Source: JAVBTR01 sp031556065
GTDB lineage: Bacteria > Bacillota > Clostridia > Christensenellales > Aristaeellaceae
Length of the DNA stretch: 64,000 nucleotides
NCBI GenBank assembly: GCA_031556065.1
Contig: JAVBTR010000054.1
Location: forward strand, 90,366 to 154,365
Direction: 5' to 3'
The number at the start of each line of letters is the position of its first letter. Position 1 is the first letter of the stretch. This document shows positions 16,581 to 26,162 of this stretch, in pieces. Made by a program: the position numbers and the translations under genes. Below the pieces are notes generated by a model that did not search any database, was not told the origin of the DNA, and was given only the letters and a program-made list of their open reading frames with translations.

Positions 16581-17477
16581 TTATTTATTATCGTAGCCTA
16601 AGGTACGCAGATCATCCAGCCTGTCCCGCCAGCCTTCCCGAACCTTTACAAACAGCTTTAGATTCACATGCAGGCCCAGCAGCTTTTCAATATCTGCCCG
16701 GGCTTCGGAACCGATCTTCTGGATCATAGCACCATTGCGGCCAACCACAATACGCTTATGGGCATCCCGCTCCACATAAAGGGTGGCATCGATCTCCATA
16801 AAATTATCGTTTAACTTGTTCATGGCCATCATTTCAACGCCAATGCCGTGAGGCACCTCTTCACGCAAATTGCGAAGGGCCTTTTCCCGAATCATTTCCG
16901 CGCAGAGAATCCGCTCCGGCTGGTCTGTCATCATGTCTTCGGGGAAATACTTGGGGCCTTGGGGCATCACCGCCACCAGGGCCTTTTCTAATTCCCCGAT
17001 ACCATCTTGGGTGTAAGCGCTGATGGGGATAATGGCATCGTACTTGCTTTCGCTGAAGGATTGCATCAAGGCCAGCAGGTTTTCCTTAGGCATCATGTCG
17101 ATCTTGTTCAGCAGCAAGAATTTCGGTACTTTTTTGCTTTGCATATCCTGTACAATAGTCCGGTCGTGGTTGCCCACCGCCGTGGCATCCACCATGACCA
17201 CCAAGGCATCCATGCCATCCATGGCATCTTTGGCAGCCTTGACCATGTATTCCCCCAGTTTGGTCCGGGGTGTATGGAGGCCTGGGGTATCTAAAAACAC
17301 CAATTGGTAATCTTCGCCGGTCTTAATCCCCATAATACGGTTTCGTGTTGTCTGAGGCCTATTGGATACAATGGCTACCTTTTCCCCCACCATGGCGTTC
17401 ATTAAAGTGGATTTACCTACATTAGGGCGGCCCATAATGGCCACAAACCCCGAACGAAAATCCTGCTGTTTTTCCAT
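16581..17477 (-). CDS. era: GTPase Era
   Basis: A 298-residue GTPase that binds 16S rRNA and assists 30S ribosome maturation. The G domain shows GRPNVGKST (G1) near residue 16, DTPG (G3) and NKID (G4). The C-terminal KH domain contains VVGRNGAMIQKIGSEAR near residue 240. ATG at 17477 gives the family length; the open frame extends to a TTG inside ybeY that would add nine unlikely residues. The start lies one base past the ybeY stop. It is the last gene of the yqfC-to-era operon. Confidence 0.97.
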   Translation of the reverse strand: MEKQQDFRSGFVAIMGRPNVGKSTLMNAMVGEKVAIVSNRPQTTRNRIMGIKTGEDYQLVFLDTPGLHTPRTKLGEYMVKAAKDAMDGMDALVVMVDATAVGNHDRTIVQDMQSKKVPKFLLLNKIDMMPKENLLALMQSFSESKYDAIIPISAYTQDGIGELEKALVAVMPQGPKYFPEDMMTDQPERILCAEMIREKALRNLREEVPHGIGVEMMAMNKLNDNFMEIDATLYVERDAHKRIVVGRNGAMIQKIGSEARADIEKLLGLHVNLKLFVKVREGWRDRLDDLRTLGYDNK

Positions 17478-17478
17478 G

Positions 17479-17976
17479 TTATTCGTTCCCTCTCCCTGCT
17501 CCAATGGCGCTTAGCGCCAGTTCTTCTTTTGCGCGCATCTTTTCTTTATCGCTTTCAACCATGTGATCGTAGCCCATTAAATGGCACATGGAATGCACCA
17601 CCATATAAGCCATCTCCCGTTGAACGCTGTGGCCGTACTCTTGGGCCTGGGCTAATACCCGTTCAAGAGAAACGATCATATCCCCCAGCAGCCCGCAGCC
17701 CCAATCCACATCGTAGGCTGTTTTAAGCTTCCTTTGTTCATCCTTTAGGGTATGCCCCGGCTTGAAGGCCAAGGCGGGAAAAGAAAGCACATCGGTGGGT
17801 TTATCCAATTGGCGGTATTCCCGATTGACCTCCTGAATGCCTTCATCGTCCGTAACCCTTATAAACACACCGCAAGGGACGGCTATACCCTCCGCGTCAA
17901 GGGCAGCCTGGGCCGCTTTTTCCATGATGCTTTCAAGGCCCGGGTCCATGACATCCCACTGCCAATCAATTTTCAC
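17479..17976 (-). CDS. ybeY: Endoribonuclease YbeY
   Basis: A 165-residue zinc-dependent RNase for 16S rRNA 3' end maturation and ribosome quality control. The metal-binding motif HSMCHLMGYDH (HX3HX5H) lies near residue 125. The gene overlaps the end of pgpH by 11 bases and directly precedes era, which is the standard Firmicute order. Confidence 0.97.
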   Translation of the reverse strand: MKIDWQWDVMDPGLESIMEKAAQAALDAEGIAVPCGVFIRVTDDEGIQEVNREYRQLDKPTDVLSFPALAFKPGHTLKDEQRKLKTAYDVDWGCGLLGDMIVSLERVLAQAQEYGHSVQREMAYMVVHSMCHLMGYDHMVESDKEKMRAKEELALSAIGAGRGNE

Positions 17977-20200
17977 TGTCCTGCTCCTTGGTTTCTTCTG
18001 AAATTGGTTCAGGGGCCGGCTCTGGCGCCAGCTTCTCTTCCTGAATGATTTCCCTTTTGGGTACGTTCACCTGGGGGTACTCGATCCGCTCGTGAAACGC
18101 GCCGTTTAAAGAGTTTACAAACGCTTCGCTGATCTTGTCGATATCGCTTAAAGTAAGGGGACTGTCGGACAGCTGCCCGTCTTCCAGCTTCCCTCGGATC
18201 AACCGCTCAATTAAATCTTCAATGGTTTTAGGGGTAGGGTCCGGCATGGCGCGAACTGCAGCCTCCACTGTATCTGCCAGCATAACAATAGCGCTTTCCT
18301 TGGTGGAAGGCCGTTTCCCATCGTAGCGGAAATCTTGTATATCCACCGGCTTGCCATCAGATAGCTGCAAGGCCTTATGGTAAAAATACATGACTGGCGT
18401 ATCTCCATGATGCTCGGTAATAATCCGTTGAATTTCCACCGGCAGATGGAACTTCTGCGCAAACTGCAAGCCATCCCCCGTGTGGGCGGTAACGATGGCG
18501 GCAGACACCTGAGGATCGGTATGATCGTGCATGTTTTCGCCCTGCTGGTTTTCTTTAAAATACAAGGGCCGCTTCAATTTGCCCACATCGTGGTAATATG
18601 CCCCGGCGCGGGTTAGGAGCGGGTTGGCGCCAATGGCCTCCGCCGCGGCTTCCGCCAAATTGGCCACCAGCAGGCTATGGTGATAGGTGCCTGGCGCTTC
18701 CACCAGCAGTTTTTTAAGCAGGGGATGGTTGGGGTTTGTCAGTTCCAGAAGCTTGCTCTGGGTGGATAAGGTAAACGTGGTTTCAAAAAGAGGCTGCAAG
18801 CCCAGGGTGATAACCGCCGCGATAATGCTGCCGCCCATGGCCCACAAGCCGTTATTCCAAACAGCGGCCAATTCGTTGTTGTTCATAAGCCCCAAAGCGA
18901 AAATCACCAAACATTGGCACAGCGCCACCAGAATACCGCAAAGCAGCACCCGCACACGCTGAGGCCTTTGCCTTAAAAAGGCGGAGGAAACAATGGAGCT
19001 CACCAGGCCCATCAAAAGCAAATGCACCATCTGGGTGGCATAGTTGTTGGCTGTGCCTGCTGTTAGAGCGCTGACCACAATGGCCACGCAAACGCCGCCG
19101 GAAATACCCACAGTGCCTCCCAGCAGCCCCGTTAGGAGCATGGCACCCATGGCCACCGGGGCCAGGTATGCGTTAGTGGCTTTCATTACAATCAGGCAAA
19201 TGGCCACAGTGCTGACGATGACCATCATCAAAACCATGGTTTTTCTAAGCTGCTTAAGCACAGAATGCCGCATCATTTGAAGGAGCACCAGCATGCAGGC
19301 AACGCCGATTAAGACGATCAACAGCACGCCTGTATACATGGGCATATCCACGCTGTTATCGTCCAAAAGGCCCAACTGGCGGAGCATTTCCATTTGGTTC
19401 AGCGCCACCCGGTCCCCGGCTCGGACGATGTTCTGGCCCTGGATATACACCACAGGCTCTACTTCGTCCCGTGCTTTTTGCTGGGCAATCTCCGTGCTTG
19501 ATTGCTCGATAACCATGTTAGGTTTAACACATTTTTTAAGTACCGGGGTCACCACATTTTGCAAAAGGTTGGTTTCCACCCGGAAGCCAGCAAACTGCAA
19601 AATACTCTGGATGGCTTCATTGACTTGCCCTTCCATTATTTTGGTATTCAGTACGTTTTCCACCGCCGCCGTCACCGCAAGGATCATCGTAGAAAAGGCC
19701 TCGTCGCTGGCGTTTAAAAGGGTCTTCATCTGATAGTCCGTTAATGTTACCTTAGTGAGCATGGCCTTGGCAAAATCCAGTTCCTGCTGCTGGAAAGCGT
19801 AATCTTCGCCTTTTTCTTTTAAAGTGGCTGCCGCGTAATGCTGTACGCCGCCTAATTCTATAAAGATGGTATCCAGCTCTGAAAGAACCTCTTCCGTAAC
19901 GCCTTCGGCATAGTGGTATGTGGGTTCGACCGCCCGTGCCGCCGCTTCCCGGCGGGAGGCAGTGGTTACTTCATCCACCACTTCCTTTGAAGCCGTGATG
20001 GTTTTAAATGCAATGGAGCCCACTTTTAAATCGTACCGTTCCGGGGTAACGGCTGCCGCAAAAAGCACAGTCAATAACAGCGTGCCTACAAGCACCGCCA
20101 AAACGCATTTAAAGCCTTCACTTCCTACCCATCTAATGAAAGCTTCTTTCCTGCTTTGATTGTTATTGGGGCGTTTTACCTTCTTGGGCATCATTGGCAT
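17966..20200 (-). CDS. pgpH: HD family phosphohydrolase PgpH (c-di-AMP phosphodiesterase type)
   Basis: A 744-residue membrane protein with one N-terminal membrane helix, a long extracellular 7TMR-HDED domain (about residues 60-290), seven membrane helices (about 295-490) and a cytoplasmic HD domain with HHSLL and YHDVGKLKRPLYF near residue 540. The family was shown in Listeria to degrade cyclic di-AMP. The C-terminus ends in an acidic, proline-rich tail. Three nearby ATG codons (20200, 20194, 20191) follow AAGGAG; the first is given but the second or third has better spacing. The gene overlaps phoH by 38 bases. Confidence 0.93.
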   Translation of the reverse strand: MPMMPKKVKRPNNNQSRKEAFIRWVGSEGFKCVLAVLVGTLLLTVLFAAAVTPERYDLKVGSIAFKTITASKEVVDEVTTASRREAAARAVEPTYHYAEGVTEEVLSELDTIFIELGGVQHYAAATLKEKGEDYAFQQQELDFAKAMLTKVTLTDYQMKTLLNASDEAFSTMILAVTAAVENVLNTKIMEGQVNEAIQSILQFAGFRVETNLLQNVVTPVLKKCVKPNMVIEQSSTEIAQQKARDEVEPVVYIQGQNIVRAGDRVALNQMEMLRQLGLLDDNSVDMPMYTGVLLIVLIGVACMLVLLQMMRHSVLKQLRKTMVLMMVIVSTVAICLIVMKATNAYLAPVAMGAMLLTGLLGGTVGISGGVCVAIVVSALTAGTANNYATQMVHLLLMGLVSSIVSSAFLRQRPQRVRVLLCGILVALCQCLVIFALGLMNNNELAAVWNNGLWAMGGSIIAAVITLGLQPLFETTFTLSTQSKLLELTNPNHPLLKKLLVEAPGTYHHSLLVANLAEAAAEAIGANPLLTRAGAYYHDVGKLKRPLYFKENQQGENMHDHTDPQVSAAIVTAHTGDGLQFAQKFHLPVEIQRIITEHHGDTPVMYFYHKALQLSDGKPVDIQDFRYDGKRPSTKESAIVMLADTVEAAVRAMPDPTPKTIEDLIERLIRGKLEDGQLSDSPLTLSDIDKISEAFVNSLNGAFHERIEYPQVNVPKREIIQEEKLAPEPAPEPISEETKEQDSEN

Positions 20201-21206
20201 TTGGCTCCTTCCCGCGGTTCAAGTCCAGTTCGTAAGCCTTTACAATGGCCTGCACCAATTCGTGCCGCACCACGTCTTTATCGCTTAGTTCAACCATACC
20301 GATCCCTTTAACACCTTTTAAAATGCGAAGGGCTTCTGTTAACCCGGATTTTTTGCCAAAGGGTAAATCCGTCTGGGTTATATCGCCTGTTACCACAATC
20401 TTCGAGCGAAACCCAAGGCGGGTTAAAAACATCTTCATTTGCTCGGTGGTGGTATTCTGGGCTTCATCTAAAATAATGAACGAATCCGACAAGGTGCGGC
20501 CCCGCATATAGGCCAGCGGCGCCACTTCCACAGCCCCCCGCTCCAATAGCTTCTGGTAGCTGTCCATGCCCATAAAATCGTACAGGGCATCGTACAGGGG
20601 ACGCAAATAGGGGTCTACCTTCTGGGTCAGATCCCCGGGCAGAAAACCCAGTTTCTCCCCTGCCTCCACAGCCGGGCGGGTTAAAACAATCCGCTCTACT
20701 TCCTTATTGCGAAGGGCGACCACAGCCAGTGCCATGGCCAAATAAGTCTTGCCTGTACCCGCCGGGCCCACAGCAAAAGTTAAATCGTGCTCTTTAATGG
20801 TTTTAACATATTCTTTTTGCCCCAGGGTCTTGCATTTAATCTGCTTCCCCCGATGGGTAATGGCCACCACATCTTTTAAAATGTCATCAAGCTTGTCCAA
20901 TTGCCCTTCCCTTGCAAGGGCAATGGCATAACGGATGCGAGAGCGGTCCACGTATTCGCCTTTGGCCATCATGGCCAGGAGCTTTTCAATGACTTGGGAT
21001 GCCAAATTCACCTGGCTGTCATCCCCGGCAATGCACAGTTCCGTGCCCCTTAAACTAATCGCCGCCCCTGTTTCTTGCTGGATCAGCGCGGCGTTTTGGT
21101 CGTTCATGCCGAACAAAGTCATATAAGAATCCATGGTATCCACCGAAAGCATCAATTGCCTGCTTGGCGCCAAAGAGCCATTCCTCCATTCAATCAAGCT
21201 ATTCAC
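20163..21206 (-). CDS. phoH: PhoH-like ATPase
   Basis: A 347-residue PhoH family protein, a predicted RNA-associated ATPase or helicase. Walker A is GPAGTGKTYLAMA near residue 138 and Walker B is FIILDEAQNTT near residue 235. The first 100 residues contain the KH-like N-terminal region found in the longer PhoH form. It sits between yqfD (eight-base overlap) and pgpH, as in Bacillus. The cellular substrate of the family is not settled. Confidence 0.94.
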   Translation of the reverse strand: MNSLIEWRNGSLAPSRQLMLSVDTMDSYMTLFGMNDQNAALIQQETGAAISLRGTELCIAGDDSQVNLASQVIEKLLAMMAKGEYVDRSRIRYAIALAREGQLDKLDDILKDVVAITHRGKQIKCKTLGQKEYVKTIKEHDLTFAVGPAGTGKTYLAMALAVVALRNKEVERIVLTRPAVEAGEKLGFLPGDLTQKVDPYLRPLYDALYDFMGMDSYQKLLERGAVEVAPLAYMRGRTLSDSFIILDEAQNTTTEQMKMFLTRLGFRSKIVVTGDITQTDLPFGKKSGLTEALRILKGVKGIGMVELSDKDVVRHELVQAIVKAYELDLNRGKEPNANDAQEGKTPQ

Positions 21207-22359
21207 GGTCCGGTGCCACGGCTATATCCCGTATTACCTGCGCTACCGCTGTCGCTTCCATTTGCTTACCTTCTATCATACAATAATCTACCCATTTGTC
21301 AATCAAATCATCATGTTGAGCCATCTTTTTCGCCAATTTTTCATAGGCCGCTGCCCCTGCTTCCTGTTTCACAAGATTCACATCCCGGGCAGCTTGTGTA
21401 AGGCTCACCTCCATACGTGTGATCCGCTTTAAGGTAACGGGAAAGAAGGCCCCCACAACCGGCCAGCGTTCCAACATGATATCGTAGTGCTCAAAGGCAG
21501 TTTCCACCTTTTCAAACAAGGTCACAAAGGGCGTTTCGATGGCCTCGTAAGCTTCTTCCAGCCCGGTAGGAATGGAAACCGTTTCGAAAAGCGGCAGGCG
21601 CACGCTGGCCCCCAGCCACACCTTGGCCATTATCTTGCCCCGGGCCTTTACCCTCTTTGTTTCTCCATCGGTGCCCGCCCTCTCTTCGCCTTTTATAAGC
21701 ACCTGGCCCTTCTTCACCAGATCCCCCAGCTGCACCTGGGGCGTTCCCTGGTATGGCTCAATAGAAACAATAATACCGCTTTGGCTGGCAATAATATCAT
21801 TGGGGTCCCCTTGGGTTACCACCTTGGGTACCGGCACCCCTTGAATCATGCGGATGGTCAAATCTGCACCCCGAAAGGCGGTTTTTACCCAGGCCGTTTC
21901 AGGGTAGCGGTATTCCAGCGCCGCGTTCAGGGCTTCAATATCGATTTTGCTTCGAAGCATACCCGGTTTAATACCCGCTTCTTCCAAATAAGCCCTGATA
22001 TCCCCTTCGTAAGCCCCTGCATCCAGAATATTAATATGCCAGACGAATTGCAGAGCAATCACCATGACAATCACCAGCACCAATGCCCCTGCACCTATGC
22101 CCCAGCGCCGCAGGAGCTTGTTGCGCAGTGCCGACAGGCGGATGGCCTTGCCTTTTTCGATCTCCCAGCCCCTGGTTTGAGCCAACTCCAATAAAAGTGG
22201 AAAATCCTTTTCCGCCACCTGGCCGGTAACAGCCTTATTTCCTTGCCGCTTCAAACCCCAAAGGGCGATGTTGTTTTCCCCTGCCATTTTCAGCAGCTTT
22301 TCAAGGCTTAAGCCTTTGGCGGAAAAGCGAAGGGCGAATTGATTCTTAGCATTTTCCAC
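21199..22359 (-). CDS. yqfD: Sporulation protein YqfD
   Basis: A 386-residue protein matching YqfD, a sigma-E-dependent protein needed for efficient sporulation. It has an N-terminal cytoplasmic domain (about 1-85), one membrane helix (GALVLVIVMVIALQFVW, about 90-110) and an extracytoplasmic domain with the typical INILDAGAYEGDIRAYLEEAGI segment. The start overlaps the end of yqfC by 14 bases. Its presence argues that the host forms endospores. Confidence 0.92.
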   Translation of the reverse strand: MENAKNQFALRFSAKGLSLEKLLKMAGENNIALWGLKRQGNKAVTGQVAEKDFPLLLELAQTRGWEIEKGKAIRLSALRNKLLRRWGIGAGALVLVIVMVIALQFVWHINILDAGAYEGDIRAYLEEAGIKPGMLRSKIDIEALNAALEYRYPETAWVKTAFRGADLTIRMIQGVPVPKVVTQGDPNDIIASQSGIIVSIEPYQGTPQVQLGDLVKKGQVLIKGEERAGTDGETKRVKARGKIMAKVWLGASVRLPLFETVSIPTGLEEAYEAIETPFVTLFEKVETAFEHYDIMLERWPVVGAFFPVTLKRITRMEVSLTQAARDVNLVKQEAGAAAYEKLAKKMAQHDDLIDKWVDYCMIEGKQMEATAVAQVIRDIAVAPDRE

Positions 22360-22627
22360 TTTGCTTCCCTGCCTTTTCGGGGTATTGTACCAGCGATATA
22401 TTGCCTTTAATCATGGCATCCTGCCAGCCATATTTCATAATTTCCAGCCCTTGGCCCCTGATGGTAATAATGCCCAGCACGCTTTGAAAGCAGATCATAT
22501 CCTGCTGGTAGGTTACAATCCCCTCATGCTGTTCGATTAAAAGCCTGGTATTGCCATACACCACCACACGTGGGAGCTTTGTTATCACTTCCTCGGGAAA
22601 TCCTGTCATCCTGCTTAGCCGCTCCAT
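22346..22627 (-). CDS. yqfC: Sporulation protein YqfC
   Basis: A 93-residue YqfC family protein, first gene of the six-gene operon ending with era. The family block LPRVVVYGNTRLLIEQHEGI near residue 18 and the ending SVLGIITIRGQGLEIMKYG are clear. GGGAGGTG precedes the ATG. In Bacillus this gene is under sigma-E control; no sigma-E promoter could be confidently picked here. Confidence 0.9.
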   Translation of the reverse strand: MERLSRMTGFPEEVITKLPRVVVYGNTRLLIEQHEGIVTYQQDMICFQSVLGIITIRGQGLEIMKYGWQDAMIKGNISLVQYPEKAGKQSGKC

Positions 22628-22677
22628 CTTTACACCTCCCGGATGGTAAAGCCTATGCGGGAAAGAAAAAATTTATC

Positions 22678-22705
22678 TTGCAAAAAAACTTTTGCTGTGT
22701 ATAAT
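22678..22705 (+). promoter_or_regulatory. Promoter for the sodium/solute symporter gene
   Basis: TTGCAA and TATAAT are spaced by 16 bases, with the -10 ending 51 bases before the ATG at 22757. Confidence 0.6.
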
Positions 22706-22756
22706 AAGCATTGTAGCGCTCCCTTTGGGGGCAGTAGTATGGAAGGTGGTAGTCTT

Positions 22757-24271
22757 ATGAAGTACGTTGTTTTGGTCGCCTATGTTCTGATGATGGTCCT
22801 TGTCATTTTCTTCACAGCCAGAAAATCATTATCGCTTAAGGAATTTTTCCTTGGCGGACACAATGTTGGTCCATGGATGAGTGCGCTCTCCTATGGGGCC
22901 AGCTATTTTTCTGCCGTTATCATTATTGGCTATGCCGGTTCCACCGGCTGGGATGTAGGCCTTTCCGCCGTATGGTGCGGTATTGGCAACGCCATTGTAG
23001 GCAGCTTTATCGCCTGGAAGCTTCTGGCCAAGCCCACCCGTCGCATGGGCGAAAAGCTGAACGTTTCCACCATGCCGGGCTTCTTTGAAAAGCGGTACAA
23101 CTCCAAGACCCTTAAAGTCCTTTCCTCCATTATTATTTTCGTCTTTCTTCTGCCTTACTCCGCTTCCGTTTACAAGGGGCTGGGCACCATGTTCAAACTG
23201 GCCATGGGCTTTGATTACACTTGGTGCGTCATTATTATCGCGCTGCTTTCCGCCCTCTACCTGTTCCTGGGCGGCTACAGGGCCACTGCCATTACGGATT
23301 TCTTCCAGGGCATTATCATGATCGTGGGCATCGTCTGTGTGGTGTTCTACATTGTCCGTGCAGCAGGCGGCGTACAGGGGGGCATCCAAGCGCTAAGCCA
23401 GGAGGGCATTGGCGGCGAGGGCTTTGGTTCTCTGCTTCCTCCTGCAGGCAAGGGCTCCTGGCTGTTCTCTAACGTTGTATTAACTTCTTTGGGTGTGCTG
23501 GGCATGCCGCAGATGATTCATAAATTCTTCGCCATTAACGATACATCGTCTGTCAAGCGGGCCACCGTGATTTCCACCGTGTTCGCGCTGATCATCGCAG
23601 GAGGCGCCTACTTCGCGGGCAGCTTTGGCCGTGTGGTGCTTTCTAAGATTATTGATCCCGCTACCGGAGAAACCATGGCTGCTCTTGTTAATTCCGGTGT
23701 TATGACAAAGGACATGATCATGCCCACTATGCTGGTAGACACCGCCGTTGTGGGAATCCCCGATGCCCTTCAGGGATTGTTTATCGTTTTACTTTTGTCC
23801 GCTTCCATTTCCACGCTGACAAGCTTGGTGCTTTCCTCCGCTTCGGTTATTTCTATCGACCTGGTATCGGTTATTAAGCCCAACATCAAAACCGCTACCC
23901 AAGCGACTATCATGCGGGTGCTTTGCATCATATTTGTGGTATTCTCTCTGGCGATTAACTTTCTTATGCAGGGCACGCCCATTATGTCGCTGATGTCCCT
24001 TTCCTGGGGTGCTATTGCTGGCGCGTTCCTGGCCCCCTTCCTCTATGGCTTACTGTGGAAGGGTGTAACCAAAGCAGCGGTATACACCAGCTTTGTATCG
24101 GGGCTGCTGATCTCCACCCTGCCCCCTTTGGTAACAGGCAACTTCGCCTTGGCGCCTTACTCCGGCGCAGCAGCCATGATCGCAGGTTTGGTGATCGTGC
24201 CTGTGGTGAGCCTGTTAACGAAAAAGGCAGCTTTCCCCAAGCAGCACATTGAAGCTATATTCGGAAAATAA
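22757..24271 (+). CDS. Sodium:solute symporter family protein
   Basis: A 504-residue transporter of the SSS family, which couples sodium entry to uptake of sugars, amino acids, carboxylates or similar solutes. About 13 hydrophobic helices are visible. The segments SLKEFFLGGHNVGPWMSALS and SYGASYFSAV near residues 25-55 match the first family helices, and FLGGYRATAITDFFQG near residue 165 is the SSS signature region. ATG at 22757 is preferred because GGAAGGTGG lies seven bases upstream; the open frame runs through the promoter. It stands alone with its own terminator. Substrate is not predictable. Confidence 0.9.
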   Translation: MKYVVLVAYVLMMVLVIFFTARKSLSLKEFFLGGHNVGPWMSALSYGASYFSAVIIIGYAGSTGWDVGLSAVWCGIGNAIVGSFIAWKLLAKPTRRMGEKLNVSTMPGFFEKRYNSKTLKVLSSIIIFVFLLPYSASVYKGLGTMFKLAMGFDYTWCVIIIALLSALYLFLGGYRATAITDFFQGIIMIVGIVCVVFYIVRAAGGVQGGIQALSQEGIGGEGFGSLLPPAGKGSWLFSNVVLTSLGVLGMPQMIHKFFAINDTSSVKRATVISTVFALIIAGGAYFAGSFGRVVLSKIIDPATGETMAALVNSGVMTKDMIMPTMLVDTAVVGIPDALQGLFIVLLLSASISTLTSLVLSSASVISIDLVSVIKPNIKTATQATIMRVLCIIFVVFSLAINFLMQGTPIMSLMSLSWGAIAGAFLAPFLYGLLWKGVTKAAVYTSFVSGLLISTLPPLVTGNFALAPYSGAAAMIAGLVIVPVVSLLTKKAAFPKQHIEAIFGK

Positions 24272-24281
24272 GTGCAACTAT

Positions 24282-24320
24282 AAAGCGCCTTGCCAGCAAT
24301 TAGCAAGGCGCTTTTCATTT
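24282..24320 (+). terminator. Rho-independent terminator of the symporter gene
   Basis: AAGCGCCTTGC pairs perfectly with GCAAGGCGCTT, followed by a T-rich tail. No gene is supportable between 24321 and 24524. Confidence 0.9.
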
Positions 24321-24524
24321 ACAGCTTTAGGGAGTTGGCAGAGAATAGCCAGTTCATAGCCAATAACATTTCTAGCGTAAAAAACAACGAACAACTGGCC
24401 CCATTTCATTCGTTTCCGATCTGGCCCCTAAATCCCCTTCAAGAACCTGGATCTGCACTTCTTGACAGACCACCAACAGCAATGACCGTCTTTTCTGCAA
24501 GGATTGCGGCAAGGTCAAGTAAGC

Positions 24525-25832
24525 TTACTTTATTTGTTCTATGAGCGCTTCTTTTTTATTGGGCACCCGCCCATCGATCACCAGATCCAGTAAGCGATTC
24601 AGCCCTTCCCCCACTGCCTTGCCCTGGTAGCCAAGGGCCACCAAATCCTGGCCGGAAACAGCCAACTCCCTTAAAGAAAAGCATTCCCCCTGTGCTAAAA
24701 TATCTTCATATGCCGCGCGTAAAGCGCGGTTTTCTTTTTCGCCCAAGGCTGCTTTATCCGGGGTCTTGGCAGCGTCATCGGCCAACTGCACATCTAAAAG
24801 CAGATCGAACAATTCCGTGCCCACATGCCGAAGCAGCCGCTTAATGGATTTTTTTGAATGGAGCCTTCTGTCGTGGTAATAAACCAATTCACACACACTG
24901 TCGGTGGTTTTGTTATCCATGCGCAAATCCATCAGCACTTCCCGGGCGATCACCGCACTTAGCTTCCCATGGCCGTAAAAATGGCCAATGCCCTTTTCAT
25001 CCCGGTGAAAACAGCGGGGCTTGCCTGAATCGTGCAAAAGCATGGCCCAGCGAATGCGCAGCTCCTTTTTAGAAGCTGCTACCGCGTAGGCCGTATGGGC
25101 CCACACATCGTAACAATGGTAAGGGTTATGCTGCAAAAAGCCTGCCATGGAGCCAAGCTGGGGCATCACCTGCGAAAGCACATCGTGATAGCTTAGCAAA
25201 ATAGGAAGCACCCCATCTCCCATTAGAAGCTTGTTCAGCTCCACCGCGATCCGTTCTTTAGCGATTAAATTAAGCCGCTGTTTGTTTTTGTGGATGCTGG
25301 CTGCCGTTTCTTTTTCAATCTTAAAGCCCAGAGTGCTGGCAAAGCGCAAAGCCCGAAGAATCCGCAGTGCGTCCTCCAAAAAGCGGGTATCCGCATCCCC
25401 TACGCAGCGAATCAGCTTGTTTTCAATATCCCTTTGTCCATCAAAATAATCCACCACATGGCCTTTTTCGTCCATTACCATGGCGTTTATGGTAAAATCC
25501 CGGCGTTTCAAATCTTCCTTAAGGTTTTTAACAAACGCCACCTGATCTGGATGGCGACCATCGGTGTATTCCCCATCGGTGCGGTAGGTTGTCACCTCAA
25601 TGGGTTCTCCCTCCACCATCACCGTAACGGTACCATGCTTAAGGCCCGTTTCAATAAGCCGCTGGCCATGAAAGCAGGCCATGGTTTCTTGGGGTTGGGC
25701 ACTGGTGCACACATCGTAATCGTGAGGCACAACGCCCATAAGCAAATCCCGCACGCAGCCGCCTACACCATAAGCCTCGTAACCACTGGCTTTCAGCCTT
25801 TCAATAACCTTTTGCGCTGCCTGTCCAAGCAT
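24525..25832 (-). CDS. cca: CCA tRNA nucleotidyltransferase with HD domain
   Basis: A 435-residue class II nucleotidyltransferase that adds or repairs the CCA end of tRNA. The catalytic region reads YGVGGCVRDLLMG, then HDYDVCTSA with the DXD-type carboxylates near residue 40, and RRDFTINAM near residue 110. An HD domain (MLLHDSGKPRCF near residue 263) lies in the C-terminal half. ATG at 25832 is chosen because GAGGAGGTGG is just upstream; the longer frame has no ribosome binding site. A poly(A) polymerase function cannot be fully excluded by sequence. Confidence 0.93.
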   Translation of the reverse strand: MLGQAAQKVIERLKASGYEAYGVGGCVRDLLMGVVPHDYDVCTSAQPQETMACFHGQRLIETGLKHGTVTVMVEGEPIEVTTYRTDGEYTDGRHPDQVAFVKNLKEDLKRRDFTINAMVMDEKGHVVDYFDGQRDIENKLIRCVGDADTRFLEDALRILRALRFASTLGFKIEKETAASIHKNKQRLNLIAKERIAVELNKLLMGDGVLPILLSYHDVLSQVMPQLGSMAGFLQHNPYHCYDVWAHTAYAVAASKKELRIRWAMLLHDSGKPRCFHRDEKGIGHFYGHGKLSAVIAREVLMDLRMDNKTTDSVCELVYYHDRRLHSKKSIKRLLRHVGTELFDLLLDVQLADDAAKTPDKAALGEKENRALRAAYEDILAQGECFSLRELAVSGQDLVALGYQGKAVGEGLNRLLDLVIDGRVPNKKEALIEQIK

Positions 25833-25940
25833 TGTCCCACCTCCTCTGGTTTCAAACAGTTTACCACACCGCCAGACCATGAGCAACATATCCTATAATT
25901 GTACCCAAAGGTAATTATATCCCGAAAGGGTTGAATATAA

Positions 25941-26162
25941 ATGTTGGCAAATGTTTCAAAGCCCTATTTGGAAATGACTAAGCTGCGCCTGCACCTGGAT
26001 GTGCACCCGATGGATTTAACCAGCCGGGCAAAGCTGATTAAGCTTTGTGAAAAAGCGGGCTGCCCGCTGAAAACCCCGGTATACGATAGCTATTGTCCCC
26101 TGCAATGGACCTGGATCGACAGCCCCTGGCCCTGGGAGGTGAAAACCCGTGTGGATTTATGA
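25941..26162 (+). CDS. cotJB: Spore coat protein CotJB-like
   Basis: A 73-residue protein matching CotJB. The pattern RLHLDVHPMDLTSRAKL near residue 16 corresponds to the ELxLYLDTHP block of the family, and the C-terminal PLQWTWIDSPWPWE near residue 53 is the family's tryptophan-rich ending. AAAGGG lies ten bases before the ATG. It overlaps the cotJC-like gene by 14 bases, as expected for the cotJ operon; a cotJA gene is not seen upstream. Confidence 0.83.
   Translation: MLANVSKPYLEMTKLRLHLDVHPMDLTSRAKLIKLCEKAGCPLKTPVYDSYCPLQWTWIDSPWPWEVKTRVDL

Noticed and set aside
24481..24522. Short frame ending FCKDCGKVK, possibly a zinc-ribbon gene tail
   Set aside because: Only about 14 codons are open and there is no upstream homologous sequence in any frame, so it cannot be told from chance.
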